Assembly (NCBI GenBank): GCA_016191995.1
Contig: JACPVA010000074.1
Location: forward strand, 1 to 64,000
Direction: 5' to 3'
From: Burkholderiales bacterium
GTDB taxonomy: Bacteria > Pseudomonadota > Gammaproteobacteria > Burkholderiales > Burkholderiaceae_C
Length of the DNA: 64,000 bases
Below the pieces are notes generated by a model. The model searched no databases, was not told where the DNA came from, and saw only the letters and a list, made by a program, of their open reading frames with translations. A program made the position numbers and the translations under genes. Below, in pieces: positions 16,788 through 26,780 of this stretch (position 1 is the first letter of the stretch; every line of letters starts with the position of its first letter).

Positions 16788-17204
16788 CTATGCGACCGCA
16801 GGCTTTCTTGGCCGCCCACCCATCTTGCCGTTCTCGCGTGACGCGGCAGCCTTTGCTGGCGACTTAGCGAGTCCGCCCGATCTGCCCATGACTCCTGCCA
16901 TCCACTTCCGCGACCCGAGGGCACCCTCCAGCAACGCGGGCAGGTACAGATCGGCGTCCAGCCTGGGAAAGTGAAGACCGAGGCCGCTCGGGCTGATCTC
17001 AATGACGGCCAGGTCGCCGGGTCTTGCCTGTTCGAGGCCTTGGGCCAGATGTGGCGGAAACGCCAGTTCCAGGCCGGTCTCGAGCTGGACGACCACGCGC
17101 GCGACACGCCTGTCATAGCGCGCGGCAACCGCACGAGGTCCCGACTCGAGGCGGGACCGCATGCGCGCCTCGGCTCGCTTCAGGTCTGCATCAGTGATCG
17201 CCAT
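16788..17204 (-). CDS. DUF2442 protein with C-terminal AT-hook-like tail
   Basis: 138 residues. The core (ARVVVQLETGLELAFPPHLAQGL, then IEISPSGLGLHFPRLDADLYLPALLEG) is the DUF2442 fold, of unknown function. The C-terminal ~40 residues are basic and end in GGRPRKP, the Gly-Arg-Pro core of AT-hook DNA-binding tails. The longer ORF start in the track is not used because ATG 17204 begins the family sequence. It overlaps the DUF4160 gene by 14 bases; the same gene pair recurs at 35827-36304. Confidence 0.8.
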   Translation of the reverse strand: MAITDADLKRAEARMRSRLESGPRAVAARYDRRVARVVVQLETGLELAFPPHLAQGLEQARPGDLAVIEISPSGLGLHFPRLDADLYLPALLEGALGSRKWMAGVMGRSGGLAKSPAKAAASRENGKMGGRPRKPAVA

Positions 17205-17439
17205 GAATCGTTTTCCAGGAGTGGCACAACATGGCCAGTTCGGCCTGAAGATAGGCCGCAATTCGGTTGGCTTCTCGAACAGCCAGTCCCATCGACTCGC
17301 GCAGTTCGGGAGGCCCGTCGGGGCAATGCAGGTGGAATACAGCCTCGCACCCGGCCCCCACGACGTACACGTGGGCAGGGGGGTGGTCATTGGTGTACAT
17401 GACCACTCGGTAGGCCCTGTACCTCGAGACCGTTGGCAC
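17191..17439 (-). CDS. DUF4160 protein
   Basis: 82 residues, usual length. It carries the family pattern: RYRAYRVVMYTNDHPPAHVYV near the start (the His-Pro-Pro-His element) and REANRIAAYLQAELAMLCHSW near the end. Function is unknown; the fixed pairing with DUF2442 suggests a two-protein module. The start is a GTG five bases after a -10-like TACAGT, so the mRNA is probably leaderless. Confidence 0.8.
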   Translation of the reverse strand: MPTVSRYRAYRVVMYTNDHPPAHVYVVGAGCEAVFHLHCPDGPPELRESMGLAVREANRIAAYLQAELAMLCHSWKTIHGDH

Positions 17440-17444
17440 GAGCT

Positions 17445-17472
17445 ACTGTAACCTATTCGCTTAGGTTTTCAA
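17445..17472 (-). promoter_or_regulatory. Promoter with operator palindrome of the DUF4160-DUF2442 operon
   Basis: On the minus strand: TTGAAA (17467-17472), 16-base spacer, TACAGT (17445-17450), then five bases to the GTG start. The spacer is occupied by the perfect inverted repeat AACCTA-N6-TAGGTT (17450-17467), the right place for repression by a DNA-binding product such as the AT-hook protein. Confidence 0.55.
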
Positions 17473-17701
17473 TGCCCATGCGGGCCCGGCACCGTGCTGA
17501 ACGGCTCCTTGCCGATCGAACGCAAACGCGCATCAGCCCGTGGCTGTGCGCGGCCGCAGGCGCCGCGCCGCCTGCGCCGACCAGCGGCTGCCCCCATGCG
17601 GCGGCCGGCGCCCCGGCGCGCGCCACGATGACCCGCTCGCGGCGCCGCCGCGCCTGCGCCGCTATGCTCGCCGGCCATCGTCGACCCCCCGGATTCACCC
17701 C

Positions 17702-18682
17702 ATGCAATACCGCCGCCTCGGCCATGCCGGCCTGCGCCTGAGTGCCCTGTCGCTCGGCTCCTGGGTCACCTACCACAACCAGGTCGACGTCAAGTCGGCG
17801 GCCGAGATGATGGCCGCCGCGTACGACGCCGGCGTCAACTTCTTCGACAACGCCGAGGTCTACGCCGGCGGCCGCAGCGAGGAGATCATGGGCGCGGCGC
17901 TCGCACAGCTCGGCTGGCCGCGGCTGAACTATGTCGTCTCGTCGAAGTATTTCTGGGGCCTGGACCGCGCCGGCGAGGCGGTCAACCGCAAGGACACGCT
18001 GAACCGCAAGTACCTGATGCAGGTGGTCGACGGGTCGCTGAAGCGGCTCGGGCTGGACCACCTCGACCTGATCTACTGCCACCGCGCCGACCCGGCGACG
18101 CCGATCGACGAGACGGTGCGCGCGATGAACGACCTGATCGTGCAGGGCAAGGCGCTGTACTGGGGCACGAGCGAGTGGAGCGCCGACGAGATCCGCGCCG
18201 CGTGGATGGTGGCCGACCGCCACGGCTGGCACCGGCCGGTCGTCGAGCAGCCGCAGTACCACCTGTTCCACCGCAAGCGCGTCGAGCAGGAGTACGCGCG
18301 GCTCTACGAGGACATCGGACTCGGGCTGACGACCTGGAGCCCGCTCGCCTCCGGGCTGCTGACGGGCAAGTACCGCGCCGGCGTCCCCGCGGGCAGCCGC
18401 GGCGCGATGGACAGCATGGCCTTCCTGCGCGACGGGCTGACCGACGCGGCGAAGAATGCCGCGGTGGCGCAGCTCGAACCGATCGCCGCCGAGCTCGGCG
18501 GCAGCGTCGCGCAGCTGGCGATCGCTTGGGCGGCGTCGAACCCGCGCGTCAGCAGCGTGATCACCGGCGCGTCGCGGCTGGCGCAGCTGCACGACAACCT
18601 CGGCGCGCTCGCGCTGCTGGAGAAGATGACGCCCGAGGTCAAGGCGCACATCGAGGCGCTGACGGGGCATCTGGCGGCATGA
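17702..18682 (+). CDS. Aldo/keto reductase, potassium-channel beta-subunit type
   Basis: 326 residues. It reduces aldehydes or ketones with NADPH as a TIM barrel. The catalytic tetrad is visible: Asp in [15 protein letters not shown] with the Tyr of that segment, Lys in VSSKYFWG and His in IYCHRADP. The NADPH-binding Ser/Arg segment is [10 protein letters not shown] near the C-terminus. It resembles the YghZ/Kv-beta subgroup. The ORF track begins at 17540, but the ATG at 17702 starts the conserved MQYRRLG. No operon partner. Confidence 0.9.
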   Translation: MQYRRLGHAGLRLSALSLGSWVTYHNQVDVKSAAEMMAAAYDAGVNFFDNAEVYAGGRSEEIMGAALAQLGWPRLNYVVSSKYFWGLDRAGEAVNRKDTLNRKYLMQVVDGSLKRLGLDHLDLIYCHRADPATPIDETVRAMNDLIVQGKALYWGTSEWSADEIRAAWMVADRHGWHRPVVEQPQYHLFHRKRVEQEYARLYEDIGLGLTTWSPLASGLLTGKYRAGVPAGSRGAMDSMAFLRDGLTDAAKNAAVAQLEPIAAELGGSVAQLAIAWAASNPRVSSVITGASRLAQLHDNLGALALLEKMTPEVKAHIEALTGHLAA

Positions 18683-18857
18683 GCCCGCCGGGCCGCCCCA
18701 AGGGCGAATGCCGCAGGGCGAAGCCCGAAGGTTCCCCGGTGAGCCCGTGACGGGGCGGAGTCGTGAGTCGGAGAATCCCGATTCCGGCTCGGAGAGCGTC
18801 CGGATCTCGTCGCTGGCGCGGGCCGCGGTAAGGGCGGCCTTTCCGCGCTCGGCAATG

Positions 18858-18893
18858 TTTGCGAGTTTTGCGCTTCTTGCGATTATTGCGAGT
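18858..18893 (+). repeat. Four 9-bp direct repeats (iterons) upstream of the HTH-PIN operon
   Basis: TTTGCGAGT, TTTGCGCTT, CTTGCGATT and ATTGCGAGT follow one another without gap, so TTGCG recurs every 9 bp at 18859, 18868, 18877 and 18886. The third copy supplies the -35 box of the promoter. The stretch is much more AT-rich than its surroundings. It looks like a multi-site operator for the excisionase-type HTH protein encoded next. Confidence 0.6.
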
Positions 18894-18905
18894 CGATGCT
18901 ACATT
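18877..18905 (+). promoter_or_regulatory. Promoter of the HTH-PIN operon
   Basis: TTGCGA (18877-18882), 17-base spacer, TACATT (18900-18905) with TGC just before it. The start codon at 18929 lies 23 bases downstream, giving a short leader. The -35 is part of the iteron array. Confidence 0.5.
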
Positions 18906-18928
18906 GGGCGTCCTTAGGATGCGTCCCC

Positions 18929-19654
18929 ATGACTCGCGCGAACCGTCCCGCCGCTGCCCGAGCTGCCGGCACCGGGCATCGGCCCGGTCGATCCGATCCT
19001 GCCGATCCGCTCGAGCCGCTGCTCGACGCGGTTCAGGAGGCTCTGGTGCAGCGCGTCACCATGGTGCCGACGCGCGGCCGTGGCTCCGTCCTGCGGGTCG
19101 AAGGCCTCGAGTTCGCGGTCGGCGCAGGCAAGACCCTGGACCCGCGCCAGCCCGGCGTGCAGCTGCGCCGTGCGCTCGAACATGTCGTCGCCGATGCGCT
19201 CAGGTCCTCCGTTGGCGCCCCCACTGCCGAAGGCAGGCGGCTGCGCCTGACCCTCGCGCACGAGCTCCTCGCGATGGACGCGGGTGAGCCGGGTGGCGGA
19301 CGTGGCGAGGTGGGCGACGAGGGCGACTCCTGGCTCAGGACCGCCGAGGTCGCGGCTCGGCTCGGCGTGAGCCGTCCCCATGTCTCGATGCTGTGCGATG
19401 CCGGGAAGCTCGGTGAGCCCTCCAGGACGGAAGGCGGGCACCGCCGCATTCGTCGATCCGCCGTCGACGCCTATCTGGCCGCCCGCAAGGTTGCCGACCT
19501 TGGCGCCCGGTCGCCGCGCGAAGCCGCCGTGGTAGCGGGCATGTACGCGGTCAGTGACAAGGCCTATGCCAAGGCGGCGCGCCGGCCGGCGGCCGGGCCG
19601 GTGACGCAGTCCGCGCGCAGCAGGCCGAAACCCGGTCGAGCCCTCGACACGTGA
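18929..19654 (+). CDS. Excisionase-type HTH protein, antitoxin partner of a PIN toxin
   Basis: 241 residues. The central helix-turn-helix is of the MerR/excisionase (HTH_17) type: SWLRTAEVAARLGVSRPHV, DAGKL, then GGHRRIRRSAVDAYL. The N-terminal half (LLDAVQEALVQRV) probably dimerises. It would bind the PIN toxin and the iterons upstream. The ATG at 18929 is chosen over 18896 because the latter lies before the -10. The stop overlaps the toxin start in a GTGA junction. Confidence 0.75.
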   Translation: MTRANRPAAARAAGTGHRPGRSDPADPLEPLLDAVQEALVQRVTMVPTRGRGSVLRVEGLEFAVGAGKTLDPRQPGVQLRRALEHVVADALRSSVGAPTAEGRRLRLTLAHELLAMDAGEPGGGRGEVGDEGDSWLRTAEVAARLGVSRPHVSMLCDAGKLGEPSRTEGGHRRIRRSAVDAYLAARKVADLGARSPREAAVVAGMYAVSDKAYAKAARRPAAGPVTQSARSRPKPGRALDT

Positions 19655-20304
19655 AGCTCGCGGCGACGCTGGTCGTCCTCGACACCTGCGTTCTGATGCC
19701 GCCGCGCCTGTCCGACGTTTTGATGGACTTGCGCGGCGAGGAGCTGTTCTCGCTGCACTGGACAACAGCGATCGAGGTGGAATACCTCAGGAACATGCAA
19801 ACGGCTTTCGGGTTCCCGCAGGAGGCTGTTCGCGGACGCCTGCGTGCCATGCGCGGCCGTTGCCCGGAATGGGAAGTGCACGTATCGCCAGCCGCCCGCG
19901 CGAAGGTCCCTGCCAAGGTGGATCCCGAGGATGGCCACGTCGCGGCGGCCGCATTGACCTTGCGGCACTACGTCGACGAGGAGCGTGACCCGGCAGCGTA
20001 TCAGGTCTTCCTGGTCACCGACAACGTTCGGCACTTCGCCAGGGGCGAAATGGGCAAGCTCGGCGTCGAGGTCATGAAGGCGGGCGCCTTTCTCGACCGG
20101 GTCTACGGGGAGCACCCGGAAGAGACCGGGCGCGCCGTGCAGCGCGCGGTCAGCGATCTCAGTCGTGCGCCCTATACCGAGGGGGAACTGCTGGCAGCCC
20201 TCGAGGCTCACGGCGCCCGAAAGCTGGTCGAGGGCCTGACGACTCGATTGGGTGTGACGACCGTGCGGCGTGCTGGCGGCAGGCCCCGAGTCCGCAAGCC
20301 CTGA
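19651..20304 (+). CDS. PIN-domain toxin (RNase)
   Basis: 217 residues. PIN domains are Mg2+-dependent RNases. The four acidic positions are visible: Asp in VVLDTCVLMPPR, Glu in AIEVEYLR, Asp in KVDPEDGHVAAAAL and Asp in LVTDNVRHF. The C-terminal ~70 residues extend past a minimal VapC and are helical and basic. The GTG start overlaps the antitoxin stop by four bases, so production is coupled. Confidence 0.8.
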   Translation: MKLAATLVVLDTCVLMPPRLSDVLMDLRGEELFSLHWTTAIEVEYLRNMQTAFGFPQEAVRGRLRAMRGRCPEWEVHVSPAARAKVPAKVDPEDGHVAAAALTLRHYVDEERDPAAYQVFLVTDNVRHFARGEMGKLGVEVMKAGAFLDRVYGEHPEETGRAVQRAVSDLSRAPYTEGELLAALEAHGARKLVEGLTTRLGVTTVRRAGGRPRVRKP

Positions 20305-20454
20305 GCAGCCGCCGCCGGTGGCATCCCCGCCAGGCGCAGCGCGTCGGACCGCAGCGCATCGTGCTGTCGACCGCATCGGCCACTCCACGCCGCGGTATGC
20401 GCCGAAGCGACGAGGCCCCGTCAGCGCGGGGTCTCGCGTCCATCCCGCTCCGAC

Positions 20455-20482
20455 CCCCGTGCCGGCAAGCGCCGGCACGGGG
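20455..20482. terminator. Strong stem-loop between convergent genes
   Basis: CCCCGTGCCGGC, loop AAGC, GCCGGCACGGGG: a perfect 12-bp stem. It lies between the PIN gene and the end of phoX, which converge here, so it can serve both. There is no T-tract on either side. Confidence 0.55.
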
Positions 20483-20497
20483 CGGGACCTGCCGCGA

Positions 20498-22585
20498 TCA
20501 GGTCCCGACCACGCCACCGTCGGCGCGCCGGACCACGACCGTCGCCGAGCGCGGGCGCTGCGACGCGCTGCCGTCCGGCCAGCGGCTGAATGCGGTCGGG
20601 TTGCGCGCGATCCAGTTGTCGCCGCCGTACTCGGCGGGCTTGTTCGGGTGGCTGCCGACCTCGCCCGGGTGCTGGATGTTGACGAACATCGTCTTGCGGT
20701 CCGGCGTCCAGGTGATGCCGGTGACCTCGCAGCCCGCGGGGCCGACGAGGAAGCGGCGGATCTCCTTGGTCTGCGGATCGGCGATCAGCATCTGGTTGTT
20801 GCCCATGCCGGCGAAGTCGCCGCTGTTGCTGTAGCTGCCGTCGGTCTGGATCCACATGCGGCCGAAGCTGTCGAAGGCCAGCCCGTCCGGGCTGTTGAAC
20901 AGGTTGTCCAGCGTGATGTTGGCCGACGGCGCGCGCGCGTCGGTGACCGAAGGCTGGCCGGCGAGGACGAAGATGTCCCAGTCGAAGGTGAGGGCGCTGG
21001 CATCGCCGCCGGCCTCGTTCCAGCGCAGGATGTGGCCCCAGACATTGTTCGCGCGCGGGTTGGCCTCGTCGACCGGCGGGCGCGCGGAGCCGCCAGGTGT
21101 CGTGCCGTCCGGATTGTTCGACGACGTGCCGCCGCGGCGGCTGTTGTTGGTCAGCGTGACGTAGACCTCGCCGGCCTTGGTCGGGTTGGCCGCGACCCAC
21201 TCGGGCCGGTCCATCATCGTCGCGCCGACGCGGTCGGCGGCCTGGCGGGTCTTGATCAGCACCTCGGCCTGATTGGCGAAGCCGTTCTCGGGGGTCAGGC
21301 CGTTGGCGCCCCAAACGAGCGGGATCCACACGCCGGTGCCCATCCTGTCGCCCGCGGTCGCGCCGGGGTCGAGCCGGGCCACGTAGAGCGTCCCGTCTTC
21401 CAGCAGCCGGCGGTTCGCGGCGCTGGTCGGGTTGGCGGCGTCGAAGCTGCCGCTGGCGACGAACTTGTAGAGATACTCGTTGCGCTCGTCGTCGCCGCTG
21501 TAGACGACGACCTTGCCGTTCGGCGCGACGACGAGCTCGGCATTCTCGTGCTTGATGCGGCCGAGCGCGGTGCGCTTGACCGGCTTGCTGCCGGGCGCGA
21601 AGGGGTCGATCTCGACGATCCAGCCGAAGCGCTGCGGCTCGTTCGGATGCGCGGCGACGTCGAAGCGCGGGTCGACCTCGTGCCAGCGGTAGCCGAAGCC
21701 GCCCGCGGCCACGCCGTAGCGGGCCTCGAGCGTGGTCTGCGCGTGCTCGCCGTTCCAGCCGAAGTAGCCGTTCCAGTTCTCCTCGCAGCTCAGGTAGGTG
21801 CCCCAGGGCGTGCGGCCGTTGCCGCAGTTGTTCAGCGTGCCGAGGACCTCGGTGCCCGACGGGTCGGCCTCGGTGCGCAGCAGCGCGTGGCCGGCGGCCG
21901 TGCCCTGCAGCGTCATCGGCGTGTTGCCGTGGATGCGGCGGTTGTACGGCGAGCTCTTGACATGCTCCCAGCTGCCGTCGGCGGCACGCTTGACGTGCAG
22001 CACGCTGACGCCGTGCGCGGCCTGCGCGCGGCGCGCCTTCTCGTAGCTGAACGGCGACATCCAGTCGTCGGGGTCGGTGTCCGGGGCGTAGAAGTATTCG
22101 GGGTTGATGTACTCGTGGTTCATCACGAGCAGGCCCTCGTCGCTGCGGTCGCCGAAGCCGTTGCCGGCGGCGTTCAAGCCGAAGAAGGCCATGCCGTCGT
22201 GGTTGTCGCCGACCTGCTGCTCCTGTTCCAGCGCGCTGCCGGTGGCGTCGGCCTTGAACGCCGGCGCGCGGTCGTCGATCGGCTCGCCCCAGGCGGCGAA
22301 GGCGGTGGCCACGTAGCCGGCGGGAACGACGACGTCGTCGCCGGAGGAGGTCGGCACCGCGGTGATGCCGAGGATGCGCTCGGTCGGCGCGACCGGGTCG
22401 TCGTCGCTGCCGCCGCAGCCGGCCAGGCCGCCGAAGAAGGGCAGCATCGCCGCGCCGAGGCCGCCGAGCAGCATGCGCCGGCGCGTCGGTTGCGCCGCGA
22501 TCGCGCGCTCGACGACGTCGGTCAGGGAGGCGTTGTGCGACGGGTTGGAGATGCCGTCGTCGTTCAGAAGGAGATTGCGGGACAA
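20498..22585 (-). CDS. phoX: PhoX family alkaline phosphatase (DUF839)
   Basis: 695 residues. PhoX is a calcium- and iron-dependent phosphatase that frees phosphate from esters in the periplasm. A twin-arginine signal (TRRRMLLGGLGAAML) occurs ~40 residues in, followed by GCGGSD, the usual PhoX N-terminus. Later segments typical of the family include DEGLLVMNHEY, WGTYLSCEENWNGYF, GRIKHENAELVV and DGLAFDSFGRMWIQTDG. The start is a TTG at 22585: an AGGAG site lies eight bases upstream, and further upstream residues are not protein-like. Regulation by phosphate is likely from the family, but no Pho box was identified. Confidence 0.85.
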   Translation of the reverse strand: MSRNLLLNDDGISNPSHNASLTDVVERAIAAQPTRRRMLLGGLGAAMLPFFGGLAGCGGSDDDPVAPTERILGITAVPTSSGDDVVVPAGYVATAFAAWGEPIDDRAPAFKADATGSALEQEQQVGDNHDGMAFFGLNAAGNGFGDRSDEGLLVMNHEYINPEYFYAPDTDPDDWMSPFSYEKARRAQAAHGVSVLHVKRAADGSWEHVKSSPYNRRIHGNTPMTLQGTAAGHALLRTEADPSGTEVLGTLNNCGNGRTPWGTYLSCEENWNGYFGWNGEHAQTTLEARYGVAAGGFGYRWHEVDPRFDVAAHPNEPQRFGWIVEIDPFAPGSKPVKRTALGRIKHENAELVVAPNGKVVVYSGDDERNEYLYKFVASGSFDAANPTSAANRRLLEDGTLYVARLDPGATAGDRMGTGVWIPLVWGANGLTPENGFANQAEVLIKTRQAADRVGATMMDRPEWVAANPTKAGEVYVTLTNNSRRGGTSSNNPDGTTPGGSARPPVDEANPRANNVWGHILRWNEAGGDASALTFDWDIFVLAGQPSVTDARAPSANITLDNLFNSPDGLAFDSFGRMWIQTDGSYSNSGDFAGMGNNQMLIADPQTKEIRRFLVGPAGCEVTGITWTPDRKTMFVNIQHPGEVGSHPNKPAEYGGDNWIARNPTAFSRWPDGSASQRPRSATVVVRRADGGVVGT

Positions 22586-22772
22586 GGGGGGGACTCCTGC
22601 GTGGTGGGCGGAACTGCTCTGGCGCGAGCCGAACGCGCAGTCTCCCGGCCGATCGTGACGACGCCGTGAACAAAGCGTGACGGATCGCGCAGGGCGCAGG
22701 CGGCGGCGTGGGCGCCAGCATGTCGGCGCACGGCGCGGCGGATCGCCGGCCGCGCGCGAAGGCACGCGCCGC

Positions 22773-23453
22773 TCAGCCCTGCAGCGCCGCCCAGCGCTCG
22801 GGCGTGCCGACGTCGGCCCAGTCGCCCTGCCAGCGGATGCCGCCGGCGCGCCGGGCGGCGATCGCGCGCTCCAGCACCGGCCGCAGCGGCATGCGCGTGC
22901 CGGGCGCGATGGCGTCGAACAGCGAGCGCCGGAACAGGCCGACGCTGGCCCAGGTCAGGCGCTCGCGCCGCAGCGCATCGGCGCCGGCGAGCAGCAGCCC
23001 GTCGTCGCCGATCGCGAAGTCTCCCTGCGGGTGATGGGCGGCGTTGGGCACCATCCACAGCAGCGCGTCGAGCGCCGGCGGCAGTGCGGCGTCGAAGGCG
23101 AATCCGGGCAGGAAGACGTCGCCGGCGACGACCCAGAAGACCTCGTCCAGCCACGGCAGCGCCTTGGCGATGCCGCCGGCGGTCTCGAGCGCGCCGCCGT
23201 GGTCGCGCCCCTCCATCGAATAGCAGATGCGCAGCCCGAAGCGCGCACCGTCGCCCAGCGCCGCGGGGAAACGATCTTCCAGCCACGCGGTATTGACGAC
23301 GACCTCGCGCACGCCGGCGCGCGCCAGCGCCTGCAGGTGCCACTCGATCAGCGGCCGGCCGCGCACCGGCAGCAGCGGCTTCGGCGTGGTGTCGGTCAGC
23401 GGCCGCATGCGCTCGCCGCGGCCGGCGGCCATGACGAAGGCGGTGGCAGGCAT
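22773..23453 (-). CDS. murU: Nucleotidyltransferase, MurU-like (N-acetylmuramate 1-phosphate uridylyltransferase)
   Basis: 226 residues. The N-terminus has the nucleotidyltransferase signature AAGRGERMRPLTDTTPKPLLPV, with the catalytic Lys in the Pro-Lys-Pro element. Further family positions are VVNTAW, ETAGGI and VVAGDVF, where the Asp binds Mg2+. Length and sequence fit MurU, which makes UDP-MurNAc in cell-wall recycling, but the amgK kinase partner is not in the window, so a mannose/glucose-1-phosphate enzyme is possible. It is divergent from transketolase. Confidence 0.75.
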   Translation of the reverse strand: MPATAFVMAAGRGERMRPLTDTTPKPLLPVRGRPLIEWHLQALARAGVREVVVNTAWLEDRFPAALGDGARFGLRICYSMEGRDHGGALETAGGIAKALPWLDEVFWVVAGDVFLPGFAFDAALPPALDALLWMVPNAAHHPQGDFAIGDDGLLLAGADALRRERLTWASVGLFRRSLFDAIAPGTRMPLRPVLERAIAARRAGGIRWQGDWADVGTPERWAALQG

Positions 23454-23519
23454 CGGCGCGCAGTGTAGGGGCCGGCGCGCCCGCGCCGCGACATATACCC
23501 CAAGATGTATGCGAGCCTG

Positions 23520-23525
23520 TAGAAT
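23520..23525 (+). promoter_or_regulatory. -10-like element upstream of transketolase
   Basis: TAGAAT, about 100 bases before the transketolase ATG, in a locally AT-rich spot. The -35 region (ATACCCCAAGATGTAT nearby) has no good consensus hexamer; it has short ACAT/ATGT arms that could be an activator site. Confidence 0.35.
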
Positions 23526-23627
23526 CGGCCGCTCGCTCGCGCCCGGCCACGTCGCGTGTCCGGTCGCGCGGCCTGCCAGGCGGCGCGCGAGCCGCCTGCG
23601 ATCCCAACCCCTCGACCCGTGCCGGCC

Positions 23628-26698
<3,071 letters not shown>

Positions 26699-26730
26699 CG
26701 CGCCCAAGCGTCCAAGAGGCGCACGCGGGA

Positions 26731-26753
26731 GCCGGGCCGAGGCCCGGCTTTTT
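26731..26753 (+). terminator. Rho-independent terminator of tkt-gap
   Basis: GCCGGGCC, loop GA, GGCCCGGC, then TTTTT. An 8-bp GC stem with a run of five T, 32 bases after the gap stop codon. Confidence 0.9.
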
Positions 26754-26780
26754 CGTGGCCCACCGCCTACACTGGCGCGC

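Noticed and set aside
18858-18893. 9-bp repeats considered as a CRISPR fragment
   Set aside because: Contiguous short units without spacers; fits an operator, not an array.
20270-22669. 799-aa plus-strand ORF opposite phoX
   Set aside because: Val/Arg/Ala-rich shadow; the minus frame has a Tat signal and PhoX motifs.
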